Below are positions 25,450 to 32,948 of a DNA stretch of 64,000 nt, in pieces. The DNA is taken from assembly GCA_963728475.1 (NCBI GenBank), contig CAVSKL010000003.1, positions 682,001 through 746,000 of the forward strand. The letters are read 5' to 3'. Position 1 is the stretch's first letter; each line of letters starts with the position of its first letter. Made by a program: the position numbers and the translations under genes. The DNA is from CAVSKL01 sp963728475 [NCBI: Candidatus Eiseniibacteriota bacterium] (GTDB taxonomy: Bacteria; Eisenbacteria; RBG-16-71-46; JABDJR01). The notes beneath the pieces are model-generated. The model saw only the letters and a program-made list of their open reading frames with translations. It was not told where the DNA came from and did not search any database.

Positions 25450-26586
25450 ATGAATTCCGACCGTAGCGCCGGAACCGGCGCCCAGGGCCTCGATCCCGAG
25501 ACCGCCCTCCTCCTGGAACACCCCACGTTCCTCCGGGAGATCCCCAAGACCGACCTCCACATCCACCTCGACGGATCGCTGCGGCTGGAGACGGTCCGCG
25601 AGCTGGCCCGCGAGCAGGGGGTGGAGCTGGCCACCCAATCCGAGGCGCAGCTTCGCGAACGCCTGGTGTGCGGCGACGCCTGCGAGTCGCTGGAGGAGTA
25701 CCTGGTCGCCTTCGACACCACCCTTTCCGTGCTCCAGGAGCCCCAGGCGGTGCGCCGGGTGGCGCGCGAGGTGGTGGAGGACGCGGCCCGGGAGAACGTG
25801 CGCTACGTGGAGGTGCGCTTCTCGCCCATCCTTCACCTCCAGGGGGGATACGAGATGCACCAGATCCTGGAGGCGGTGCTCGCCGGGCTCCAGGAGGCCT
25901 CGGAGGCCACCGGCACCCTCACCGGGGCCATTGTCTGCGGCATGCGGAACCTCCCTCCCGAACGCACCATGGCCCTGGCCGACCTGAGCGTGGAGTACAA
26001 GAGCCGGGGGGTGGTGGGCTTCGACCTGGCCGGGGCGGAGAAGGACTACCCGGCCAAGGATCACGTGGAGGCGTTCTACAAGATCCTCAACAACAACATC
26101 AACTGCACCTGCCACGCCGGAGAGGGTTACGGCCCGCCCAGCATCAGCCAGGCCATCCACTACCTGGGGGCGCACCGGATCGGCCACGGGACCCGGCTCC
26201 ACGAGGATCCGGACCTCATGGCCTACGTGAACGACCACCGCATCCCCATGGAGATCTGCCTGAGCTCCAACCTCCAGACCGGGGTGGTGTCGCGGCTCCA
26301 GGATCACCCCTTCCGCCTCTACCACGACGAGGGGCTCCGGGTGACCCTCAACACCGACAACACCCTGGTCAGCGCCACCACCATCACCAACGAGTACCGG
26401 CTGGCGGTGGAGGCGTTCGGGCTGGGCATCCCGGACGTGCGGAAGCTGGTCCTGAACGGGTTCAAGAGCACGTTCCTGCCGTTCAGGAAGAAGGTGGCTC
26501 TGTTGACCCGGGTCCTGGACGAGCTCGACGGCATCATCGCCCGCACCTACGGATCCAAGCACGTGCCCCCCCGGGACCACTTCTAG
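25450..26586 (+). CDS. add: adenosine deaminase
   Basis: 378 residues. Converts adenosine or deoxyadenosine to (deoxy)inosine. Zinc motif TDLHIHLDGS (His37, His39), catalytic CHAGE, GHGTRL and the LNTDN zinc Asp are all present, with SSNLQTG near the substrate. Starts directly after the previous stop, so coupled. The (deoxy)inosine it makes is the preferred substrate of the phosphorylase two genes on. Confidence 0.94.
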   Translation: MNSDRSAGTGAQGLDPETALLLEHPTFLREIPKTDLHIHLDGSLRLETVRELAREQGVELATQSEAQLRERLVCGDACESLEEYLVAFDTTLSVLQEPQAVRRVAREVVEDAARENVRYVEVRFSPILHLQGGYEMHQILEAVLAGLQEASEATGTLTGAIVCGMRNLPPERTMALADLSVEYKSRGVVGFDLAGAEKDYPAKDHVEAFYKILNNNINCTCHAGEGYGPPSISQAIHYLGAHRIGHGTRLHEDPDLMAYVNDHRIPMEICLSSNLQTGVVSRLQDHPFRLYHDEGLRVTLNTDNTLVSATTITNEYRLAVEAFGLGIPDVRKLVLNGFKSTFLPFRKKVALLTRVLDELDGIIARTYGSKHVPPRDHF

Positions 26587-26618
26587 ACCGCGCACCGAAC
26601 GGAGAAGTCGCACCCAAC

Positions 26619-27245
26619 ATGGAACGACCGCTCTTGATCGGGATCGCCGGGGGATCCGCCTCGGGCAAGTCGCTGGTGACCTCGACCCTCATCCAGAACC
26701 TGGGCTCGAGCGAGGTGGTGATGCTGGCGCAGGACGCCTACTATCGCGATTTCGCGGGCCTGTCCCTGGAGGACCGGTCCAAGCTCAACTTCGACCACCC
26801 CGACGCCTTCGACCGCGAGCTTCTCCTGGACCACATGGAGACCCTGCTCCGCGGCCAGCCGATCGAGAAGCCGGTCTACGACTTCACCAACCACACCCGC
26901 CGGCCGGAGACGGTGCGGGTGGAGGGGCACACCGTGATCGTGCTGGAGGGGATCCTGGTCCTCGAGGATCCCGCGCTCCGCCGGTTGATGGACATCAAGG
27001 TGTTCATCGACACCGACGCCGACGTGCGCCTCATCCGCCGCATCCGGCGCGACACCGTGGAGCGGGGGAGGAGCCTGGAGTCGATCCTCAAGCAGTACGA
27101 AGAGAGCGTGCGGCCCATGCACCTCCAGTTCATCGAGCCCTCCAAGCGCTACGCCGACATCATCATCCCCGAGGGGGGCCGGAACCGGGTGGCCATCGAC
27201 CTCATGGTGACCAAGGTGCGGAGCATGTTGCGGGAGACCACGTGA
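26619..27245 (+). CDS. udk: uridine kinase
   Basis: 208 residues with the P-loop GGSASGKS (residues 11-18), the substrate motif AQDAYYRDF, FDHPDAFD, the YDFTNHTR loop and the lid RRIRRDTVERGRS. Phosphorylates uridine/cytidine to the monophosphate. GGAGAAG precedes the ATG. Its stop overlaps the phosphorylase start. A pyrimidine enzyme inside a purine operon points to general nucleoside handling. Confidence 0.94.
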   Translation: MERPLLIGIAGGSASGKSLVTSTLIQNLGSSEVVMLAQDAYYRDFAGLSLEDRSKLNFDHPDAFDRELLLDHMETLLRGQPIEKPVYDFTNHTRRPETVRVEGHTVIVLEGILVLEDPALRRLMDIKVFIDTDADVRLIRRIRRDTVERGRSLESILKQYEESVRPMHLQFIEPSKRYADIIIPEGGRNRVAIDLMVTKVRSMLRETT

Positions 27246-28102
27246 GCCGGGGACACGACCTCATCGAATTCGATCCAGGGGCGGTGGCGGGGGCGGCGGC
27301 GGTGGTGCGGGCCCGGACCTCCGTCGCGCCCCGGGTGGCGCTGATCCTCGGCTCCGGCCTGGGGGGCTACGCGGACCGGTTCGAGGACGCGGTGGCCGTC
27401 GCCTACGGGGACATTCCCGGGTTCCCGGTCTCCACCGTGGAGGGGCACGCCGGTAAACTGGTGGTGGGAACCGCGAACGGGGTTCCGGCGGTGGCCCAGC
27501 AGGGCCGGTTCCACCTCTACGAGGGCTATTCCGCGGCCCAGATCACCTTTCCCCTCCGGGTCATGCACGCCCTGGGAGCCCGGGCCCTGGTGGTGACCAA
27601 CGCCTCGGGCGGGGTGGACCACCGCTTCCGGCCCGGCGACCTGATGCTGATCGAGGATCACGTCAACTTCCAGTTCCGCGGCCCGTTACGCGGCCGGGGC
27701 CCCCTGGTGGACGCCGACCGCTTCGTGGATCTGGCCGAACCCTATTCGCGGCGGCTCCTGGACCTCGCCTTCGCCACCGCGGCGGAGCTGGGGCTCTCCC
27801 GGGTCAGGACCGGGACCTACTGGGGGAACCAGGGGCCGACCTACGAGACGGTGGCGGAGATCCGCATGGTGAAAGCGCTGGGCGGGGACGCGGTGGGCAT
27901 GTCCACGGTGGCCGAGGTGGTGGTGGCCCGGCACCTGGCCATGGAGGTGCTGGGCATCACCTGCATCTCCAACCTGGCCGCCGGGCTCTCGCCCGAGCCC
28001 CTCTCCCACCGGGAGGTGATCGAGGTCACCGACCGGGTCCGGGGCGACTTCACCCGGTTCGTGCACGCCCTCCTCCCCCGCATCGCCCCTTCCCCGGGCT
28101 AA
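27242..28102 (+). CDS. punA: purine nucleoside phosphorylase (trimeric type)
   Basis: 286 residues. Splits inosine/guanosine and their deoxy forms with phosphate to the base and (deoxy)ribose-1-phosphate. Family motifs in order: LILGSGLGG, GRFHLYEGY, VTNASGGV, GNQGPTYET, VGMSTVAE and ISNLAAG. GTG start overlaps udk (GTGA). As last gene of the operon it links nucleosides to pentose phosphates; a phosphopentomutase, needed to make the 5-phosphates used by RpiB and DeoC, is not in the window. No terminator is seen after the stop. Confidence 0.94.
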   Translation: MSRGHDLIEFDPGAVAGAAAVVRARTSVAPRVALILGSGLGGYADRFEDAVAVAYGDIPGFPVSTVEGHAGKLVVGTANGVPAVAQQGRFHLYEGYSAAQITFPLRVMHALGARALVVTNASGGVDHRFRPGDLMLIEDHVNFQFRGPLRGRGPLVDADRFVDLAEPYSRRLLDLAFATAAELGLSRVRTGTYWGNQGPTYETVAEIRMVKALGGDAVGMSTVAEVVVARHLAMEVLGITCISNLAAGLSPEPLSHREVIEVTDRVRGDFTRFVHALLPRIAPSPG

Positions 28103-28112
28103 AGCCGCGTTC

Positions 28113-28128
28113 TGACAACGAGTTGTCA
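28113..28128. promoter_or_regulatory. perfect 7-bp inverted repeat, possible operator
   Basis: TGACAAC and GTTGTCA are separated by two bases (28120-28121). The short spacer fits a dimeric regulator site better than an RNA hairpin. It lies upstream of the promoter-like sequence for the secreted lamin-tail/OB protein. A related half-conserved site occurs at 32767-32782, before the second protein of that type. Confidence 0.45.
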
Positions 28129-28150
28129 TGAAACTGTCAAGCAAATGTGA

Positions 28151-28179
28151 TTGAAACCCGGTTCCGGTTGTTATAAACT
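28151..28179 (+). promoter_or_regulatory. probable promoter of secreted LTD/OB protein
   Basis: TTGAAA at 28151-28156 is followed by TATAAA (28172-28177, 15-base spacer) or TAAACT (28174-28179, 17-base spacer). The patch is AT-rich compared with its surroundings. Start codon 28267 with a strong AAAGGAGG site follows about 80 bases later. Confidence 0.5.
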
Positions 28180-28266
28180 GACGCGACAAGAAGCTTCTGA
28201 TGGGGGGTTGCATCGGTCCGCCTGCGCCACATCTCCCTCCGGCGCTACGCCAAAGGAGGACCGAGC

Positions 28267-30210
28267 ATGCAAGGGGGTACGAGCATCATGAGATCTTCCT
28301 CGATGCGGTTTTTCTTTTTCCTTCTTCTCGCGGTCGGACTCGTCGCCTTCGCCGGCAATGCCCTTGCCCAGATCCAGATCAACGAGGTCCGGACGGACAA
28401 CACCGGGGCCGACACCGACGAGTACTTCGAGCTGAAGGGGGCTCCCGGCACGAGCCTGAACGGCTACACCTACATCGTGATCGGCGACGCCTCGGGGACC
28501 ACCTGCGGCACCATCGAGTCGGTGACGCCGCTGGACGGGTTCTCGATCCAGGCCGACGGCTACTTCGCCGCGGTGAAGAGCGGCGACTCGCCGGTCCTCA
28601 CCGGGTACGACGCCGTCCTCACCATGAACTTCGAGAACTCCGACAACGTGACCCACATGCTGGTCCAGGGCTTCACCGGGACCAACGGGGAGGACCTGGA
28701 CACCAACGACGACGGCGTCCTGGACATTACTCCCTGGTCGAGCGTGTCGGATTGCGTGGCGCTGATCGGAACCGGCACGGTGGATTGCGTGAGCGTGGAG
28801 TACGTCTACTGCTCGACCCAGGTGGGGCCGGACGGGACCTTCGTCACCAGCCACGCCTACCGTTGCAGCGACACCGGCGCGTGGAAGATCGGGGCCTCGT
28901 TCAGCGTCAGCCCGAACGTGGACGACACTCCCGGCTCCGCCAACCCCGGCTGCCTCAACCCGCCCCCGAGCCCGGTCGGCACCCAGCGCACCCCGTGCGT
29001 GCCCTTCCCCGGCAACCCGGCCACCGTGGACGCGTTTGTGACCTCGGCCACCGGCGCCAACCTCCACTACTTCGTCAACGGCGGTCCGGAGAACGTGCTG
29101 CCGATGAGCACGGTCGGATCCTCGGGCGACACCACCACCTTCGAGGCGGTGATCCCGGGCCAGGCCAACAACGGCGACAAGGTCCGGTACTACGTCGAAG
29201 CGTTCAACGGCAACCCCGACACCACCCTCGGCTTCGACCGCGGCTACTTCGTGGGCACGGTGGACATGGGCCCGCTGCACGCCAGCGACGCGAACGGCTC
29301 GGCGCTCTACCGGTTCTACGGGGCCCGGGTGCACGGTAACGTGACCGTGCCTTACGGCCTCCTCCAGACCGCCAACACCGACTACTACGTGCAGGACGCC
29401 ACCGGCGCCCTCGACGTGTTCAAGTACGGGACCCACACTGTGCAGCCCGGCCTGGGCGACGACATCACGGTGGAAGGCGTCCTCGACCAGTACAACGGCA
29501 AGCTCGAGATCACCACCGGGGGCGGATGCGACTCCCTCCTCGTGGACGTCAACGGCCCCGGCTCCCCGCCCGCCCCGAAGTCGGTCACCACCTGCGACAA
29601 CTTCGAGAGCTTCGAGAGCGAGCTGATCGAGTTCAAGATCGCCACCCTGACCACGAGCCCGGACACCATCCGGACCGCGGGCACCGGGACGTCCTACCCG
29701 ATCGCCAACTGCCACGGCGACACCACCGTGGTCATGTACGTGGATACCGACACCGGCATCGGCGGGACCCCGGCCACCTCCAACGTGGTCAACGTGATCG
29801 GGATCGCCAGCCAGTTCGATTCCTCCTCGCCGTACTTCGGCGGGTACGAGATCGTTCCGCGCTACCCGAGCGACATCACGTTCCTGAACGCTACCGGGAT
29901 CGGCGACCGCCAGGTGGGTCCGGTGGCCAGGCTCATGCAGAACTTCCCCAACCCCTTCGGGCGCACGACCTCGATCTCCTACACCGTGCCCAGGGGAGCG
30001 AAGGCGGACGCGGCCAGCCCGGTTCGGCTCACCGTGTTCGATCTGCAGGGCCGGGTGGTCGCCACCCTGGTGGACGGCCTCCAGGACGCGGGGGACCACA
30101 GCGTCAACCTGAGCGCCGGCGCGCTCGCCAAGGTAGGGAACGGGATCTACTTCTACCGCCTGGAAGTGGGCGACCAGACCTTCACCCGGAAGCTGGTCTT
30201 CATCCGCTGA
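28267..30210 (+). CDS. secreted lamin-tail/OB-fold protein with T9SS-type C-terminal domain
   Basis: 647 residues. Signal peptide with RFFFFLLLAVGLVAFAGNALA; lamin-tail-like domain from ~36 (QINEVRTDNTGADTDEYFEL, GYTYIVIGD); a Gly/Ser-rich middle; an OB-fold-like segment at ~370-540 (YYVQDATGALDVFKYG, GDDITVEGVLDQYNGKLEI); and a C-terminal sorting-type domain (LMQNFPNPFGRTTSISYTVP, GIYFYRLEVG). In known secreted nucleases (ExeM, YhcR types) lamin-tail and OB domains surround a catalytic domain; none is seen here. The start at 28267 is set by AAAGGAGG seven bases upstream. A strong terminator follows. Confidence 0.82.
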   Translation: MQGGTSIMRSSSMRFFFFLLLAVGLVAFAGNALAQIQINEVRTDNTGADTDEYFELKGAPGTSLNGYTYIVIGDASGTTCGTIESVTPLDGFSIQADGYFAAVKSGDSPVLTGYDAVLTMNFENSDNVTHMLVQGFTGTNGEDLDTNDDGVLDITPWSSVSDCVALIGTGTVDCVSVEYVYCSTQVGPDGTFVTSHAYRCSDTGAWKIGASFSVSPNVDDTPGSANPGCLNPPPSPVGTQRTPCVPFPGNPATVDAFVTSATGANLHYFVNGGPENVLPMSTVGSSGDTTTFEAVIPGQANNGDKVRYYVEAFNGNPDTTLGFDRGYFVGTVDMGPLHASDANGSALYRFYGARVHGNVTVPYGLLQTANTDYYVQDATGALDVFKYGTHTVQPGLGDDITVEGVLDQYNGKLEITTGGGCDSLLVDVNGPGSPPAPKSVTTCDNFESFESELIEFKIATLTTSPDTIRTAGTGTSYPIANCHGDTTVVMYVDTDTGIGGTPATSNVVNVIGIASQFDSSSPYFGGYEIVPRYPSDITFLNATGIGDRQVGPVARLMQNFPNPFGRTTSISYTVPRGAKADAASPVRLTVFDLQGRVVATLVDGLQDAGDHSVNLSAGALAKVGNGIYFYRLEVGDQTFTRKLVFIR

Positions 30211-30236
30211 CCGCGGCGGTTCGACGATGACGGAAC

Positions 30237-30268
30237 GGGGGACCGGGCGGCCGGTCCCCCGATTTTTT
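30237..30268 (+). terminator. rho-independent terminator
   Basis: A 10-bp perfect stem (GGGGGACCGG with CCGGTCCCCC), loop GCGG, then GA and six T residues (30263-30268). It ends the transcript of the secreted LTD/OB protein and is the clearest intrinsic terminator in the window. Confidence 0.9.
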
Positions 30269-30323
30269 CGCCCCGGGGCCTCCCCCGGGACGCCGGGCGA
30301 TGACGCCGGGCCCGGTTCCGGTT

Positions 30324-30329
30324 TAGCAT
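30324..30329 (+). promoter_or_regulatory. putative -10 element for leaderless lipoprotein mRNA
   Basis: TAGCAT ends seven bases before the ATG at 30337 and no SD is present, so the message may begin at or next to the start codon. Confidence 0.35.
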
Positions 30330-30336
30330 CGGGGAC

Positions 30337-32715
30337 ATGCTCCTCCGGCGCCCCCATCTCCCCGCCCCTTTCCCGCTCCTCGTCGGGATCCTCGCTCTTG
30401 CCGGCTGCGCCGGCCATCCCGCCCCGATCCCCGAACCGGTGCCTCCGGCCGCCCCGCCTTTCGTGGATCTCCGCCGGCTGGACGGGAGCCCCGATCTCAC
30501 CGGCCCCCGGGTGGCCGGACGCCCCGGGGACTGGCTGCTGGAAAACCAGAGCGTGGTGGCGGTGGTGGCGGCCGGGCCCGCCTGCCCCTGGTTCCTGAGC
30601 GGAGGCGACCTGCTCGACGCCGGCCCCCGGGGCGGCGCCGATCTGGTGCGGGGGGCGATGCTGGCCCTGGGAGCCGGATTCCTCCGGCAGGCCGTCTACG
30701 ACACCGTGTTCGCGGAGGCGGCCGGTGATTCCTCGGAACGGGTGCTCACCGCCCGAGGCTACGACGCCGGCGACCCCGGAATCTCGGTGGAGACGCGCTA
30801 CCGGCTGCGGATGGGGGAGGACCGCCTGCGGATCGCCACCGTCCTGGTCAACTCCGGCGAAGACACCGTCACCGCCTACCCGGTGGCGGACATGGCGCTC
30901 TGGGGCGGGGCCGCGACCTGGCTCCCGGGAACCGGGCCGGGGCCCCTTGCGGACGGGACCGGGGCGCCGTTCCTGCTCGCGGAGGACCGGGGCTCCGGAG
31001 CGGCCTGGATCCGGAGCGGCGGGGCGCTGACCGTGCACGGCGCCGCGGGGTGGACGCGCGCCGGGGTGGTGGTGCCGGTCCTGGCGCCGGGGGACTCGGT
31101 TGCCTTCGAGCGTTCGCTCGTGCTGGTGCCGGGAGGGGCGGCGCGGGCGGCGGAGGCGGCCTGGTCCGGCGGCGGCCGGCCTCTGGGCCGGCTGGCGGTG
31201 CGGGTGGCCGGAGACCATGGGGAGGCGGTGGACTCGGCCCAGGTGGAGGCCCGGGACGGGAACGGCGCCCGCGTGCTCGCGACCCGGGTGGGGCCGGAGG
31301 GAGCGGCAGTGCTCGCGCTTCCCGCCGGCCGCTGGCGGATCGATGCCGTGGATCCCCGCCGGGGGCGCTCCGAGACCCGCGAGGTGCATCTGGCCGCGGG
31401 GGGCGACGCCCGCCTCGAGTTCCGGCTCCATGCGCCCGCCCGGCTCAGCCTGGCCGCGACCGGCGCGGGGGGGGCGGCGATTCCGGCGCGCTGGACGCTG
31501 GTCGACGGGGCCTCGGACGCATCGGCGCCGGCGGGGGAGGTGGGCACGGACGCCTCCGTCCGGACGCTCTTCACCGGCCCCGGGGGCGAGACGGTGGAGG
31601 TCCCCGCCGGAAAGTACCGGGTGATCGCGAGCCATGGGTTCGCCTACGAGGCGTGGACGGCGTCGCTGGACCTCCGGCCGGGGGGGTCGGCGTCGCTCCG
31701 ACCCGCGCTGGAGCCTCTCGCCTTCCCTCCGGGGTGGATTGCGTTCGACGCCCACGTGCTCACCGACGCCTCGCCCGGATGCGTGGCCACGCCCGGGGAC
31801 CGCTTGCGGCAGCTCGCCGCCGACGCCGTGGACCGGTTCGCGATCGCGGGGCCGGGAGCGGACGCGGGCGCCGGCGGCCTTCCCATGAGCGAGGTGGACG
31901 CGCCGGGGACCGGAAGGTTCAGCGGCTATCCCGCCGGTCCGTCCGGGTTCGCCGAGCTCAGCACCGCGGGCGCCGGCCCCCTCCTCGCGGTGCTCCGGCG
32001 CGACGGCGCGCTGGCCCAGGTGAATCTCCCCCGCCCGGAGGGGGAAGGCTACTTCCAGGCCCAGGGCCTGGACCCGGGCGCTCTCGCCGCCGCCCCCGAA
32101 TCGCTCCTCGCCTTCGACGCCCTGGAACTCCTGAGCGGCCGCCGGCCCGGCGGCCTCCCCGCCTACGGGAAGGCGTGGAGCTCGCTTCTGGCCGCGAGGC
32201 GCTCCGTCGCCGCCGTCGCCGGCTCCGATCTCGACGGCCTTGCCGGGGACCGCCTACCTTCCCCCGTCACCTACGTACGTACCGGGAGCGACGCCCCCCT
32301 TTCGCTCGTCTCCGCGCTCCGTGCCGGCCGCACCGAGGCCTCGGCGGGGGCCTTCGCCCGCTTGACCCTGCTGGGGGCGGAGGTGGGGGACACCGTGCGC
32401 ACCGCCGCCGGACCCGCCATGGCCCACGTCACCGTGATCGCGCCTCGCTGGGTGCGGGTGAGCCGGGTGACGGTGCTGGTCGACGGCGAGGTCAACGCGG
32501 TGTATATGACCCGCGGCAGCGACCGTCCGGTCCGGTTCGACGAGGACGTTCAACTCGAGCTGAACGCTTCCGGCTTCATTTCGGTGCGCGTAGAGGGGGA
32601 CGCCGACCTTGAGTGGGCCCTCCCCGGCGTGCGGCCGCCCGAGTTATCCACATCCAAAAAAGGTATAGCCGTTAGCGGTCCAATCTGGGTGGATATTCCC
32701 AGGGCCACCCGCTAG
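30337..32715 (+). CDS. lipoprotein with degenerate CehA/McbA-type (PHP) domain
   Basis: 792 residues with signal and lipobox LAGC. The first ~270 residues resemble sugar-active beta-sandwich folds (ISVETRYRLRMGEDRLRIATVLVN). Carboxypeptidase-regulatory-like segments follow at ~280-460. From ~470 the layout matches CehA/McbA metallohydrolases (WIAFDAHVLTDAS, LLSGRRPGGLPAYGKAW, AVAGSDLDG, GDTVRTAAGPAMAHVTVIAPRWV). The metal His residues expected in 'HxHxxxSDG' and 'GNSDSH' are not there, so it is probably inactive as a phosphoesterase. Possibly leaderless. Near its end (32644-32652) a TTATCCACA sequence lies within the coding region. Confidence 0.75.
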   Translation: MLLRRPHLPAPFPLLVGILALAGCAGHPAPIPEPVPPAAPPFVDLRRLDGSPDLTGPRVAGRPGDWLLENQSVVAVVAAGPACPWFLSGGDLLDAGPRGGADLVRGAMLALGAGFLRQAVYDTVFAEAAGDSSERVLTARGYDAGDPGISVETRYRLRMGEDRLRIATVLVNSGEDTVTAYPVADMALWGGAATWLPGTGPGPLADGTGAPFLLAEDRGSGAAWIRSGGALTVHGAAGWTRAGVVVPVLAPGDSVAFERSLVLVPGGAARAAEAAWSGGGRPLGRLAVRVAGDHGEAVDSAQVEARDGNGARVLATRVGPEGAAVLALPAGRWRIDAVDPRRGRSETREVHLAAGGDARLEFRLHAPARLSLAATGAGGAAIPARWTLVDGASDASAPAGEVGTDASVRTLFTGPGGETVEVPAGKYRVIASHGFAYEAWTASLDLRPGGSASLRPALEPLAFPPGWIAFDAHVLTDASPGCVATPGDRLRQLAADAVDRFAIAGPGADAGAGGLPMSEVDAPGTGRFSGYPAGPSGFAELSTAGAGPLLAVLRRDGALAQVNLPRPEGEGYFQAQGLDPGALAAAPESLLAFDALELLSGRRPGGLPAYGKAWSSLLAARRSVAAVAGSDLDGLAGDRLPSPVTYVRTGSDAPLSLVSALRAGRTEASAGAFARLTLLGAEVGDTVRTAAGPAMAHVTVIAPRWVRVSRVTVLVDGEVNAVYMTRGSDRPVRFDEDVQLELNASGFISVRVEGDADLEWALPGVRPPELSTSKKGIAVSGPIWVDIPRATR

Positions 32716-32766
32716 AATGCGCGGCTAACCCTCGTGCCCCCAAGGCGTCTCCGCCGTGGCGCGGGT

Positions 32767-32782
32767 TGACAACAGTCTGACA
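32767..32782 (+). promoter_or_regulatory. site resembling the 28113 palindrome
   Basis: TGACAACAGTCTGACA shares the first seven bases and 11 of 16 overall with the perfect inverted repeat at 28113. Each lies about 150-180 bases before a gene for a secreted lamin-tail/OB protein. TTGACA at 32766-32771 could also be a -35 element, but no good -10 follows. Confidence 0.3.
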
Positions 32783-32948
32783 CAGGGCCGGTCCATGCTC
32801 GCGCACCGCGCGAGGAAGGATCCGGCCGTACAGGTGGGAGTGGGTGGATCGGGTGCCGGTCCGTCGTCAGACGATGCTCCCGCCGCGAGGTCGGGCGAAC
32901 CACCGCCTGGCCCTCAACCGACTCCGTCGAGGAGAAAGGTCCCGTCAA

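Noticed and set aside
28171-31755. 1,194-residue minus-strand open frame
   Set aside because: Lies opposite two convincing plus-strand secreted proteins and shows low-complexity shadow composition.
32644-32652. Perfect DnaA-box sequence TTATCCACA, considered as an origin
   Set aside because: Only one clear box, inside a coding sequence, no dnaA/dnaN/gidA neighbours and no AT-rich unwinding region.
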